A stretch of 33,471 nucleotides of DNA from JANQQZ01 sp039179915. Its GTDB lineage: Bacteria; Planctomycetota; Phycisphaerae; Phycisphaerales; UBA1924. The notes below the pieces were generated by a model. That model was not told the DNA's origin. It saw only the letters and a program-made list of their open reading frames with translations, and did no database searches. The stretch's first letter is position 1; each line of letters starts with the position of its first letter. The stretch covers positions 1 through 33,471 of the forward strand of contig JBCDEF010000003.1 of assembly GCA_039179915.1 (NCBI GenBank), in the 5' to 3' direction. Shown here one piece after another: positions 1 through 8,189 of this stretch. Position numbers and translations under genes: made by a program.

Positions 1-222
1 GGCCGGGACTCGTAAGGGCCCGGCCCGGGCAGGATCTCGATCCGGCTGCCGGTTTCGCACAGAATCCGGGTGTGTGCGGAAGAAACGGCGTGCGGGCGGC
101 GTTTTGATCTGCGATCCTCGGCCCATCTCGGGCCACGAGGAAGCCCGGCGGTTCGCCGCGGCGTCACGAATGATCCACAGCACGCGCAAGGCTCATGGCT
201 TTCCGCAGAGGCCCTCTTGGTT

Positions 223-1206
223 ATGACGGACTTTGATCGCCAATCGAACGAATCGCTGACTCCGGCGGCGCTGCTGCGCCTGGCCGCGGACCAGGAGCTG
301 ACGGCCGAGCAGGCCCGCCGGCTTGAGGCACTCGCCGAGGCCGACGACGGCCTGTCGGACGCCGAGGCTCGGATCGAGGCCGAGCGTCACCTGCGGGCGG
401 CCGTCGGCCGGGCGCTCGGCTCGGAGCCGGCGGCTCCGGCGGGGCTCCACGCGCGAGTCGCGGCGGCGATGGCCGCGGCGGACCTTTCCGAGATGACCGC
501 TGATGTCTCGTCCCAGACGCGGCAGAGCAACGGCTCCCCCAGCGTGCCCGAGCGGATGGCGGACCAGACCCGGGACCGTTCATTCTGGAGCGGCACGGTC
601 GCGCGGGTCGGCTCGCTGGCCGCGGTGCTCGCGGTCGGCGTTGTCGCGACGTTCGTCCTGTTCGGGCCGGTCGGCGCCCCTGTCGACGCGGTCTCTTCCC
701 GGACGGTCTCCGCGCAGTTCGTTGCCCGCGAGCACGGCCGGTGCGTGATCGACATCGAGCCGGGCACCGACAAGTTCCGGGTCGACGATGTCGACTCGCT
801 GCCGACGTTCGCGCAGGACGTGATCGGCCGGGAGGTCGCGATCGCCGACCTGCTGGCCGGCGGCGCCGAGAACGTGGCCTTTGTCGATGCCGGGCCCTGC
901 GGCGTGCCCATGGGCGGGCGCAGCATGCACGTGCGGTTCGATGTCCCCCTTGAGGCCGGCGACTCGACGCGTGTCTCGCTCTTCGTGCAGCAGTACACCG
1001 GCGAGCAGGAGCTCGAGGCGGAAACGACGTATGAGTTCGACTCGGCCGCGGGCCCGGGCGAGCCGCTCAAGACCCCCTCGATCTACACCTGGCTCCGGGA
1101 CGGGCTGGTCTACTACCTCGTGATCGACCGGGCCGACGCCTGCGAGACCATCCGCACCCAGATGGACGCCCCGGCGACGGTCAAGCCGCTGGCCGGCACG
1201 GTCTGA
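223..1206 (+). CDS. Anti-sigma-factor-like single-pass membrane protein
   Basis: This 327-residue protein has an N-terminal cytoplasmic part of about 125 residues, one transmembrane helix at about residues 126-146 (rich in A, V and L, ending FVLFGPVG), and an exported C-terminal domain of about 180 residues with three cysteines. The helical N-terminus (LTPAALLRLAADQELTAEQARRLEALAE) resembles the start of planctomycete anti-sigma proteins, but the HxxxCxxC zinc motif of the zf-HC2 family is absent. The call therefore rests on architecture and the N-terminal pattern only. The ATG at 223 was preferred over an upstream GTG at 70 because the earlier stretch looks non-coding and an AGAGG lies about 11 bases upstream of the ATG. 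Two more envelope or signalling genes follow on the same strand. An ECF sigma-factor gene would be expected just upstream, outside the window. Confidence 0.6.
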   Translation: MTDFDRQSNESLTPAALLRLAADQELTAEQARRLEALAEADDGLSDAEARIEAERHLRAAVGRALGSEPAAPAGLHARVAAAMAAADLSEMTADVSSQTRQSNGSPSVPERMADQTRDRSFWSGTVARVGSLAAVLAVGVVATFVLFGPVGAPVDAVSSRTVSAQFVAREHGRCVIDIEPGTDKFRVDDVDSLPTFAQDVIGREVAIADLLAGGAENVAFVDAGPCGVPMGGRSMHVRFDVPLEAGDSTRVSLFVQQYTGEQELEAETTYEFDSAAGPGEPLKTPSIYTWLRDGLVYYLVIDRADACETIRTQMDAPATVKPLAGTV

Positions 1207-1227
1207 TCTGGTTCCGAACCGGTTCTC

Positions 1228-1245
1228 AGCCGGCATTCTCCGGCT
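1228..1245 (+). terminator. Candidate hairpin terminator after the anti-sigma-like gene
   Basis: A perfect 6-bp stem (AGCCGG/CCGGCT) with a 6-base loop lies 21 bases after the stop codon and is followed by a pyrimidine-rich but not U-only stretch. Just before it, at 1216-1225, is the 10-bp palindrome GAACCGGTTC. The missing U-tract makes this a weak call. Confidence 0.3.
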
Positions 1246-1339
1246 CGTGCTTCCTGTCTGGGCGCGAACCCGTCTGTGCCGATCGCCGAAACATACGATA
1301 CGGAGCGCCGGAGGGAGCGCATACCGATCGGGGCACGGC

Positions 1340-3151
1340 ATGACGACGCACACAGATCCGACCCTCTCCACGCACCACGGGCACGGGCCTTGCCGCCGCG
1401 GGATCCGGAACCGAGCCGCTGCGAGCGGCCGGATCGCCGGGCTGGCGGGCGTGCTGCTGGTGGTGCTGTCCGGCACGGCGGCGGGTCAGAACGCTCAGGG
1501 CGACGGCCGGCAGCTCGACGGCAACCAGCAGCAGGGCGCCGGCCGCACGATCCCGGCGACGCGGGCCGACTTCTCCGCCGAGTCTCGGTTCCGGTCGGCC
1601 ATCGTGACCGGCAACGCGCCCAACGGGCTGAGCTTCAGGAGCGATGTCGGCTACGCGTCCGAACGCGAGTTCCGCGGAGAGGTCACGTCCGAGGAACTCT
1701 TCGAGTTCCAGGGCGGGTTGGCCTCGGACGACATCTTTATGTTCCGTCGCGACTCGCTGTACTCGGGCCTTTCGGGCCTGGGCATCCGCGGGACGGATGC
1801 GCTGCAGTATCAGTTTGCGTTGACGACTGGCAACCGCCCGCCGCCGGAGCTGGCCGGGGCGCTGACGGTCTCGCGTGACGCATTTCTGTCGATCTCGCCG
1901 GCGGTGCAATCGACGGCAGCGGCGATCGAGAGCACACGCCCGAGCCCGGCCGCGGCGCCGGTCATGCGGGCCCCGGCCGAGGAACTGGCGATGCTGTCGG
2001 GCGCTGGGATGTGGCGCCTGCGTTCGCCGTCGGCCTTTACGGCGGAGCGGTCGCTGGCCGAGTCGATCGTCGGGACAGTCACCACCGGAGAGGGCCAGAC
2101 GATCGGGATCACCGCGTCGCCGCTGGGCGGGATCCGCCAGCTCGTGACCAACGAGCCCGGCGTGACCTTTGAAGCGACCGCGGCGGCGCAGCGTCTGCGA
2201 GAGGGCGCCCAGCTCGCTTCGGCGTCGAACGCGGCCCCGTCGAATCTGGCGCCGAGCCCCGCGGCATTGCCGGGCGTGGGCTTCGAGGGCTACCTGCTCG
2301 ACCTCGAGCGGGCGGCCGAGGGCTCGGAAGCCGAAGAAGGCGTGCCGACCACCGCCGACCGGATCCGGGAGCAGAACCGGATCCTGTCCGATTTCCTGCG
2401 GGAACTCCGAGAGCAGCCGCAGCCGACGGACCCCACGGTTCCGGGCGCTCAGCCCGGGATCCAGCCGGGCATCCAGCCGGGCGCAGAGCCCGAGGGCAAC
2501 CCGGACGACGACGGCGACTCCTCGTCCGGCACGGGCGACAGCGTGATCGATCGCCTGCGGGATCTGGGCGTCGAAGACACGACGATCGATGCACTTCGTG
2601 GCGATGCCCTCCGCGGCGATGCGCTCCGGATCGACCGCTTCGTCGACGATGCCCGCGGCGTGGACCGGACCTTCTACGCGGTGCACATGGCCGAGGGCCG
2701 ACGGCAGATGTCCGGCGGGTCGTTCTTTAGCGCCGAGGCCCGGTTCGCGTTGGCGCTCTCGCTGCGGCCGGATGACGCGACGGCCTCGATCGCCCGGGTG
2801 CACGCGCAGATCGGCGCGGGGCTGTTCCTGTCGGCGGCGATGAACCTCCGCGAGACCCTGACCGCGAACCCGCTGCTGCTGGGCGCTCGATACGCCGACG
2901 ACCTGATCCCCGACCGCGAGCGGCTTTCGCTGGTCGCCGAGCGGCTGGCGGACCAGTCCGACGGCGCCGGCGCCGAGGCCCGTTCGGCCGCGTTGCTGCT
3001 GGCCTACGTCGGCTGGCATCTCGGCGACGAAGCCTTGATCGAGCAGGGCCTGTCACGGCTGGAGTTCGAAGGCGGCGACAACCTGACCCGGCTGATGCGC
3101 GTGGTCTGGCTCGAGGGGCAGGCCGACGACGACGGATCGGACGGCGAGTGA
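1340..3151 (+). CDS. Secreted protein with C-terminal TPR-like repeats
   Basis: This is a 603-residue exported protein of unknown function. The ATG at 1340 is preceded by GGGG six bases upstream and gives a typical signal peptide: basic residues near 20-31, a hydrophobic core near 32-45, and a likely cut after GTAAG. The middle is low in complexity, with a Pro/Gln/Gly stretch repeating PGIQ and a DALRG repeat at residues 417-431. From about residue 445 the sequence becomes helical and repeat-like (AEARFALALSLRPDDATASIARVHAQ), which fits tetratricopeptide repeats and suggests protein binding outside the cytoplasm. The stop codon overlaps the GTG of the next gene (GTGA), so the two are probably translationally coupled. 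I do not recognise a family for the N-terminal half. Confidence 0.75.
   Translation: MTTHTDPTLSTHHGHGPCRRGIRNRAAASGRIAGLAGVLLVVLSGTAAGQNAQGDGRQLDGNQQQGAGRTIPATRADFSAESRFRSAIVTGNAPNGLSFRSDVGYASEREFRGEVTSEELFEFQGGLASDDIFMFRRDSLYSGLSGLGIRGTDALQYQFALTTGNRPPPELAGALTVSRDAFLSISPAVQSTAAAIESTRPSPAAAPVMRAPAEELAMLSGAGMWRLRSPSAFTAERSLAESIVGTVTTGEGQTIGITASPLGGIRQLVTNEPGVTFEATAAAQRLREGAQLASASNAAPSNLAPSPAALPGVGFEGYLLDLERAAEGSEAEEGVPTTADRIREQNRILSDFLRELREQPQPTDPTVPGAQPGIQPGIQPGAEPEGNPDDDGDSSSGTGDSVIDRLRDLGVEDTTIDALRGDALRGDALRIDRFVDDARGVDRTFYAVHMAEGRRQMSGGSFFSAEARFALALSLRPDDATASIARVHAQIGAGLFLSAAMNLRETLTANPLLLGARYADDLIPDRERLSLVAERLADQSDGAGAEARSAALLLAYVGWHLGDEALIEQGLSRLEFEGGDNLTRLMRVVWLEGQADDDGSDGE
2588..2632 (+). 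repeat. Three 15-bp tandem repeats encoding DALRG
   Basis: Three in-frame 15-base units encode DALRG, DALRG and DALRI inside the secreted TPR protein. The units differ mostly at third codon positions, so this looks like an old, selected amino-acid repeat and not a fresh slippage product. Confidence 0.7.
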
Positions 3152-4869
3152 ACACGACCGACGCGGCCGCGGCCGATGGCGTCCCGCCGCCCGGCGGCAT
3201 GGATCAGCGTGATATCCCGGCCGAGCTGCCCAGCACGCTGATCCCGTTCATGACGAGCGGGTGGCTGCCGCACCTGTGCGAATCGCTGTCGACGCTGGCC
3301 GGTCGATCGGTCACGCTGCACGACGCCTCGGGCGTCCGGATCGCGCCGTCGGACACCGAGAACGGCTACACAATCGAACCGGCGCCGCGTCGGCCCAGCC
3401 CAGCGGGAACGCTGCGGGCGCCGATCCTGGTCGAGGGCCGACCGATCGGCGAGCTTCGCGCCGAGCCGCGGCCTGATGACCCGGCGGCCGACGCCGAGCT
3501 GGCCCGGGCGATGGAGACGCTGGCGCAGGGCTCGGCGGAGGTGTGCGCCGCCGCGATCGGCCTGGGCCACCGCGTGCGCGAGATGTCGGCGATGTATCGG
3601 ATCACCTCGCTGCTGGCGCGTGCGACGGACCTCGAGGCGATCCTGGGCTTGGCGCTGGGCTCGGCGGTCGACGCCCTCGGGCTCGACGCGGGCAGCATCG
3701 TGCTATTCGAGGACGAGAACTCGCCCGAGGCCGACGAGCGGGGCGTGCAGCTCAAGACCAGCCGCGGGCTGAGCGAGGCGTGGCTGGCCGACCCGCGGCC
3801 GCTGTCGGTCGGCCGCGAGTTCGATTACCGCGCGGCGCACGGCGAGGTCGTGCTGGTCGAGGACCTGCGGACGGACCCGCGGATCATCGGGGTCGACCGG
3901 GTCGAGGCCGAGGGCGTGGTCGGCTTCGTGACGTGCGCGATGCTGATCCAAGGCCGGGCGATCGGCGCGATCCGGCTGTACGACCGCGAGCCGCGGCTGC
4001 TCGACGCGGCCGAGCAGCGGCTGGTGCGATCGATCGCCGAGCAGGCGGGGCTGGCGATCGAGCAGGCCCGGCTGCTCGAGCTGCAGGCCGAGGACCGCAA
4101 GATCCAGCGGCAGCTCCAGCTCGCCGGCGATGTGCAGCGGCGGATGCTGCCGACGGCGATGCCCGCCATCGAGCCGTTCGACGTCGCGGCGCGGTACGTG
4201 CCCAGCTTCGATCTCGGCGGCGACTTCTACGACGTGTTCGCCATCGGCGATCGGGCCCGGCCGCACCTTGGCTTCGCGGTGGGCGATGTGGTGGGCAAGG
4301 GGGTGCCGGCGGCGCTCTTGATGGCCAGCGTGCGGGCCTCGCTGCGGGCTTACGCGCAGGAGGTCTACGACCTGGACGAGATCGTCGCGCGGACCAACCG
4401 GGCCCTGGCACGGGACACGACCGAGAGCGAGTTCGTGACGCTGTGGTACGGCGTGGCCGACCCGCAGACGCGGCACCTGACGTACTGCGCGGCCGGGCAC
4501 GAGCCGCCGCTGATCGCCCGCGTGCCCGAGCACCGGGCGCCCACGACCGCGGACATCGACGAGCTGGCCACGGGCGGCATGGTCCTGGGCATCGACCCCT
4601 CGCAGCGGTACCAGCGCGGGCACTTCGACCTGATGCCGGGCGATGTGCTCGTGGCCTACACCGACGGCATCACCGACGCACGGGACTTCAGCGACCAGCG
4701 GTTCGGCAAGCGGCGGCTGATCGCCTCGCTGGTGCGGATCCTGGCCGAGGAGCCCGACGCGTCGGCCGAGACGATCATCGATCGGGTGTTCTGGCACATC
4801 CGCCAGTTTGCCGGTCTCAGCGTGCGGCAGGACGACCAGACGTTGCTGGTCATGCGTGCGAGGCGCTGA
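3148..4869 (+). CDS. GAF-domain SpoIIE/RsbU-type PP2C serine phosphatase
   Basis: This 573-residue predicted cytoplasmic protein should dephosphorylate phosphoserine or phosphothreonine, classically on anti-sigma-factor antagonists. An N-terminal region (about 28-135) looks like a small ligand-sensing domain, possibly PocR-like. A GAF domain spans about 150-310. A linker helix (RQLQLAGDVQRRMLP, about 321-335) typical of RsbU-type proteins leads into the SpoIIE phosphatase domain at about 345-570. The metal-binding acidic motifs are all present: GGDFYDVF (Asp359), FAVGDVVGKGVPAALLMA (Asp380), AYTDGITDARD, and a terminal RQDDQTLLV. The GTG start is favoured over an ATG at 3199 because it overlaps the previous stop as GTGA. 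Sitting behind an anti-sigma-like gene and a secreted TPR gene, it may belong to a stress or partner-switching response, but no STAS protein or HPK-type anti-sigma kinase is visible here. Confidence 0.92.
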   Translation: MNTTDAAAADGVPPPGGMDQRDIPAELPSTLIPFMTSGWLPHLCESLSTLAGRSVTLHDASGVRIAPSDTENGYTIEPAPRRPSPAGTLRAPILVEGRPIGELRAEPRPDDPAADAELARAMETLAQGSAEVCAAAIGLGHRVREMSAMYRITSLLARATDLEAILGLALGSAVDALGLDAGSIVLFEDENSPEADERGVQLKTSRGLSEAWLADPRPLSVGREFDYRAAHGEVVLVEDLRTDPRIIGVDRVEAEGVVGFVTCAMLIQGRAIGAIRLYDREPRLLDAAEQRLVRSIAEQAGLAIEQARLLELQAEDRKIQRQLQLAGDVQRRMLPTAMPAIEPFDVAARYVPSFDLGGDFYDVFAIGDRARPHLGFAVGDVVGKGVPAALLMASVRASLRAYAQEVYDLDEIVARTNRALARDTTESEFVTLWYGVADPQTRHLTYCAAGHEPPLIARVPEHRAPTTADIDELATGGMVLGIDPSQRYQRGHFDLMPGDVLVAYTDGITDARDFSDQRFGKRRLIASLVRILAEEPDASAETIIDRVFWHIRQFAGLSVRQDDQTLLVMRARR

Positions 4870-4883
4870 TCGCGGACAGGGGC

Positions 4884-5126
4884 TCAGGCCGCCGGGTCGG
4901 GCTCGTTGCCGTCGTCGAAGGGCATGACCATGCGGCGGAGATCGTCGATCCGCAGGGTCAGGCGGTCGAGCTCGCCCTCGACGGTCTCGATGACCTCGTC
5001 GGTGGACATCTGGCGATCGGTGTCGGCGGGAGCGGGCCGATCCTCGGCGCCCGCCTCGCGGCCGGCGGGGAACGGGATCGGCGTCGGATCCTCTTCCCAT
5101 GTGCCACGGAGTCGGAAGCGGTTCAT
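4884..5126 (-). CDS. Small conserved-looking protein of unknown function
   Basis: This is an 80-residue protein beginning MNRFRLRGTWEEDPTPIPFP. It has an acidic, Ala/Pro-rich middle and a C-terminal amphipathic helix (about residues 41-72, DEVIETVEGELDRLTLRIDDLRR) that could form a coiled coil. The ATG at 5126 was chosen because AAGGA lies nine bases upstream and third-position GC rises sharply from there. The same frame is open back to an ATG at 5294, but that part has mixed codon use and no ribosome site. It lies downstream of tmk and plsY on the same strand and ends 14 bases from the convergent phosphatase gene. I do not recognise a family. The helix suggests a small binding or assembly protein. 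Confidence 0.55.
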   Translation of the reverse strand: MNRFRLRGTWEEDPTPIPFPAGREAGAEDRPAPADTDRQMSTDEVIETVEGELDRLTLRIDDLRRMVMPFDDGNEPDPAA

Positions 5127-5135
5127 GCCGGTGGG

Positions 5136-5140
5136 TCCTT
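5136..5140 (-). promoter_or_regulatory. Shine-Dalgarno site setting the start of the small protein
   Basis: AAGGA on the minus strand lies nine bases before the ATG at 5126. It is the main reason for choosing the 80-residue form over the longer 136-residue reading. Confidence 0.5.
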
Positions 5141-5313
5141 GGAGCTGCATCTGAATCATGTCGGATGCACCGCAGACATCGGATGAGCGGGCGCGCGGAT
5201 TGATCGGAGGACGCCGGAATTCGAGCATTTCCTGCGCATCCGGACCAGACAGCGGGCGGAGAGTCGGCGGCGGCGCGGCGGGGTCGTGTGGCATGACGAC
5301 GGTTATCGGGCGT

Positions 5314-6030
5314 TCAGCCGGCGGGGGTTGAATCCCGCTCGGCCGCGGCCGGTAGCGGATCGCCCACCCGAGGCTCGGTGCCGCGGAGCGTCCGCGACAG
5401 GTTGCCGCGGTGCTTGATGATCACCACCACCGCGAGCAGCCCGGTGACCACGGCCGCGGGCCAGGCGTCCGTCCAGGCGGTCGGCGCCTCGGCCGGGCTC
5501 AGCCGCCGGAGGACCAGCACCGTCACCGGCAGGCTGGCGGCGGCCAGACAGCTCGCCACCCCGACATAGCGGGACAGCTTCACGCTTGCGAGATAGACCA
5601 GCAGGCCGACGCCCGCGGGCAGGGTGAGGATCGGGAACAGGCCCAGCATCGAGCCGAGCCCGGTCGCGACGCCTTTGCCGCCGCGGAGCCCGCCGCGGAT
5701 CCCAAGAAACGGGCTGAACATGTGGCCCAGCACCGGGGCGATCATGGCGGCGAGCCACCACCAGAGGTCGGCCGCGGCGGGGCTGGCGGCGACGCCCGTC
5801 AGCAGGCCGAACGCGAGCGTCGGCAGCAGTCCCTTGAGCACGTCGAGCACGAAGCAGAGGTAAAAGAACTGCCGGCCGAGCACGCGGCCGACGTTCGTCG
5901 CCCCGATGTTGCCCGAGCCGACCGACAGAATGTCCACCCCCCGGCTGCGGGCGATCATCAGGCCGAACGGGATGGCGCCGATGAGGTACGCCGCGACCAG
6001 CAGCCCGAGACGCGGGCCGAGCTCGGTCAC
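5314..6030 (-). CDS. plsY: Glycerol-3-phosphate acyltransferase PlsY
   Basis: PlsY is an inner-membrane enzyme that transfers an acyl group from acyl-phosphate to glycerol-3-phosphate, giving lysophosphatidic acid in the first committed step of phospholipid synthesis. The 238-residue sequence has the expected run of hydrophobic helices and the three family motifs: SGNIGATNVGR near residue 38, GHMFSPFLGIRGGLRGGKGVATGLG near 100, and KHRGNLSRTLRGTE near the end. It is some 25-35 residues longer than common PlsY proteins because of a polar tail. The start is GTG, overlapping the tmk stop as GTGA, so the two genes are probably translationally coupled. Coupling a phospholipid gene to a nucleotide kinase is a genome arrangement and does not imply a shared pathway. 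Confidence 0.95.
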   Translation of the reverse strand: MTELGPRLGLLVAAYLIGAIPFGLMIARSRGVDILSVGSGNIGATNVGRVLGRQFFYLCFVLDVLKGLLPTLAFGLLTGVAASPAAADLWWWLAAMIAPVLGHMFSPFLGIRGGLRGGKGVATGLGSMLGLFPILTLPAGVGLLVYLASVKLSRYVGVASCLAAASLPVTVLVLRRLSPAEAPTAWTDAWPAAVVTGLLAVVVIIKHRGNLSRTLRGTEPRVGDPLPAAAERDSTPAG

Positions 6031-6785
6031 GAGCCGGTCGCCCGGGCGGCGGAGGCGAACCGGTCGGCGAGCGCGGCCAGCAGCCGGTCGTAGACGCCCT
6101 CGGCGGCGCAGGTCGCGTCGAGCACGGCGTAGCGGTCCGGGTCGCGGCGGGCCTGCTCCAGATAGGACTGGCGCACCCGCTCGCGGAACTCGGCCGGCCG
6201 AGACTCGATGCGGTCGGGCTTCGCGTCGCGGCGGGCGGCGGCGGTGGCCTCGTCGACATCAAAGACGAGCACGAGGTCGGGCGTCAGCCCGCCGGTGGCG
6301 GCGTCGGCCACGGCCAGGATCTCGGCCTCGGGCAGCCCGCCGCCGGCGCCCTGGTAGGCCAGCGTGCTGGAGACAAACCGGTCGGCCAGCACCAGCTCGC
6401 CGCGGTCGAGCGCGGGGCGGACGGTCTGCTCGACGAGCTGGGCCCGGCTGGCCATGTAGAGCAGCATCTCGCAGCGGAGCGTCATGTCGCCGTGGGTGTG
6501 GGCGAGCAGCAGGTCGCGGACGGCCTCGCCGATGCCGGTGCCGCCGGGCTCGCGGACCTCGCACACGGCCAATCCCGCCTCGCGGGCGGCTCGGGCGAAG
6601 CGGGCGAACTGGGTCGACTTGCCCGAGCCGTCGGGGCCTTCAAAAACGAGCATGCGGCCGCGGAGCGCAGCGGCGAGCGGGTCCGGCAGTCGGGCCGACG
6701 CGCATTCCGACGCGCGGTCCGGATCGGGAGCGTGCGGCTGACCGGCTCCACCGGCATGACCGGGCGTGTGCATCGGCGTGCTCAT
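6027..6785 (-). CDS. tmk: Thymidylate (dTMP) kinase
   Basis: This cytoplasmic enzyme phosphorylates dTMP to dTDP with ATP for DNA synthesis. The P-loop GPDGSGKST is at residues 50-58, the DR motif is in LADRFVSSTLAYQGAG, and a lid-like basic segment follows (RRDAKPDRIESRP). At 252 residues it is about 40 longer than typical Tmk. The extra length is an N-terminal Pro/Gly/His-rich stretch before the conserved GRMLVFEG strand, so the true start may lie further in, for example at residue 5 or at Met45. No clear Shine-Dalgarno site precedes the first ATG. The stop overlaps the plsY GTG. Confidence 0.93.
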   Translation of the reverse strand: MSTPMHTPGHAGGAGQPHAPDPDRASECASARLPDPLAAALRGRMLVFEGPDGSGKSTQFARFARAAREAGLAVCEVREPGGTGIGEAVRDLLLAHTHGDMTLRCEMLLYMASRAQLVEQTVRPALDRGELVLADRFVSSTLAYQGAGGGLPEAEILAVADAATGGLTPDLVLVFDVDEATAAARRDAKPDRIESRPAEFRERVRQSYLEQARRDPDRYAVLDATCAAEGVYDRLLAALADRFASAARATGS

Positions 6786-6843
6786 CGGTCGAGTCTACAC
6801 GCCGGCGGGCGCGGCAGACGGATGATGCAAACTCGCGTTCGGC

Positions 6844-7812
6844 TCAGTCGTCGACGCCGGGCGTCATCTTGACGAACTCGACCGCGTCGTCGTCGGCCGG
6901 CGCAGCGGTGGCGGGGCGGACGGCCCGGGTGGCGACGGGCCGATCCTCTTCGCCGTAGTCGGGGTCATCATCGGACCGCGACCGGCCGGCGCCGAAGAGC
7001 ATGCGATCGATCGAGACCGCCCCGGGCCCGATCAGCACGACCGCGAGCGCCATGACCAGCAGCGCGATCTGCCAGAGGAACGTGCTGTAGGCGTAGGTCA
7101 CGCCGCCGCCGACGAACGGCTTGAGGTCGAACAGGCCGGCGGGCAGGAAGCCCAGCAGCGCGTTGCCGCTCTGGATCGCGGGGCCGATGACGGTCAGCCA
7201 GGCGGCAACGAGCATCGTGCCCGCCAGCGGCAGGGCGGAGAGCCTGCCGAAGAACCCGACGAGGACCATGGCGCCGAAGACCAGCTCGCTGACGGCCGCG
7301 CCCCAGGCGAAATAGACCGGCAGCTTGCCGTCGGCCAGGACCGAGGGCCAGAGCCGCAGGCCCGGGTTGCCCTCGGCGTCGGGCGCGGGGTTGGCGGCGC
7401 CGTCGATCAGCAGCGCCAAGCCGTAGAGCCGCCGGACGGATTCGGGCTCCGGGGCAACGGCCGCGATCTGATAGGCGACGGGCTCGATGTCGGGCTCGGC
7501 GGCCGGGGCTGGCTCGGGCGAAGACTCGGCCGGGGTTTCGGCCGGCTGGTCGGGAGCCGTGTCCGTGGCCGGATCGGGCGATGGCTCGCCGCTCTCTTCG
7601 GCAGGGCCAGTTGTGGGTTCGGCTGTGGGTTCGGGTTCGGGTGCGGCCGCCGGCATCGGGCCTTCGAGCACGCCCCAGTCGGTCAGGCGGCCGGCCTGGG
7701 CGGGCGAGGGCTCGAAGTATTGGAGTTTGCCGGCGCCGGCCCAGAGGAACGTCAGCCCCAGAACAAGCCGCAGCAGGAGCGGCGCGAGGCTGAGCGACAA
7801 GAACCGTGCCAT
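6844..7812 (-). CDS. DoxX-family membrane protein with a Pro/Glu-rich insert
   Basis: The 322-residue protein starts with a hydrophobic helix ending WAGAGKL, the hallmark of DoxX-family membrane proteins. Three further hydrophobic stretches follow at about 157-182, 190-212 and 243-262. Between the first and second helices lies a long Pro/Glu/Ala/Thr-rich insert (about residues 54-122), absent from ordinary DoxX proteins of about 130-180 residues. The acidic C-terminal tail is polar. DoxX relatives include terminal-oxidase-associated and redox-linked membrane proteins, but no specific reaction can be given here. The ATG at 7812 has an AGGGGGGA ribosome site about eight bases upstream. It stands alone, divergent from the tRNA gene. 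Confidence 0.85.
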   Translation of the reverse strand: MARFLSLSLAPLLLRLVLGLTFLWAGAGKLQYFEPSPAQAGRLTDWGVLEGPMPAAAPEPEPTAEPTTGPAEESGEPSPDPATDTAPDQPAETPAESSPEPAPAAEPDIEPVAYQIAAVAPEPESVRRLYGLALLIDGAANPAPDAEGNPGLRLWPSVLADGKLPVYFAWGAAVSELVFGAMVLVGFFGRLSALPLAGTMLVAAWLTVIGPAIQSGNALLGFLPAGLFDLKPFVGGGVTYAYSTFLWQIALLVMALAVVLIGPGAVSIDRMLFGAGRSRSDDDPDYGEEDRPVATRAVRPATAAPADDDAVEFVKMTPGVDD

Positions 7813-7923
7813 GTGCGAGTCCCCCCTGGGTGGTGTCCGGGCGATGCCGCCAGATGACTATACGGATCGGGTGCGATCGTCTTTCGGCTGCAGCGTGCGG
7901 GAAGAAAGTAGGATGGTGGGTCC

Positions 7924-8007
7924 GCGGGCGTGGCGGAATTGGTAGACGCGCGGGATTTAGGTTCCCGTGGCCGCAAGGCCTTGCAGGTTCGACCCCTGTC
8001 GCCCGCA
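7924..8007 (+). tRNA. tRNA-Leu (anticodon UAG)
   Basis: An 84-base cloverleaf can be folded by eye. The acceptor stem GCGGGCG/CGCCCGC is followed by discriminator A. The D arm contains GGAATTGGTAGAC. The anticodon arm CGGGA-TTTAGGT-TCCCG places TAG at positions 34-36. A long variable arm, GGCC-GCAA-GGCC, is typical of class II tRNA-Leu. The T arm is GCAGG-TTCGACC-CCTGT. No CCA is encoded. It should read CUA and, by wobble, other CUN codons. Confidence 0.97.
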
Positions 8008-8176
8008 TTGAGTGTCCATCGTGCTTGGCCGTTGTACTGGGCCCGCGGGCTCCTGGAACCGGGGCGGGGGCCGGGCTAATCGCGCCCTTCTCGATCTATT
8101 TTTCGCAATTCGATCTGAATCATCCACCGTGGGCCGCCGATGCGCCTCTCGCACGCGCCATGCTCGGCCGCGCGGG

Positions 8177-8181
8177 GGAGG
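8177..8181 (+). promoter_or_regulatory. Shine-Dalgarno site setting the start of the chemoreceptor
   Basis: GGAGG lies eight bases before the ATG at 8190. The reading frame is open far upstream, across the tRNA, so this site fixes the start. Confidence 0.7.
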
Positions 8182-8189
8182 AAACGGAC

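Noticed and set aside
2..226. A frame open from the window edge ending in an ATGA overlap with the anti-sigma-like gene
   Set aside because: The peptide resembles no sigma-factor tail and third codon positions are not GC-rich. Nothing else convincing is seen in 1-222.
7909..7914. TAGGAT as the -10 box of the tRNA gene
   Set aside because: No matching -35 element at a suitable distance, so a promoter cannot be assigned.
7924..8007. tRNA-Leu as an integration site for a mobile element
   Set aside because: No integrase, no direct repeat of the tRNA 3' end, and ordinary chromosomal genes lie on both sides.
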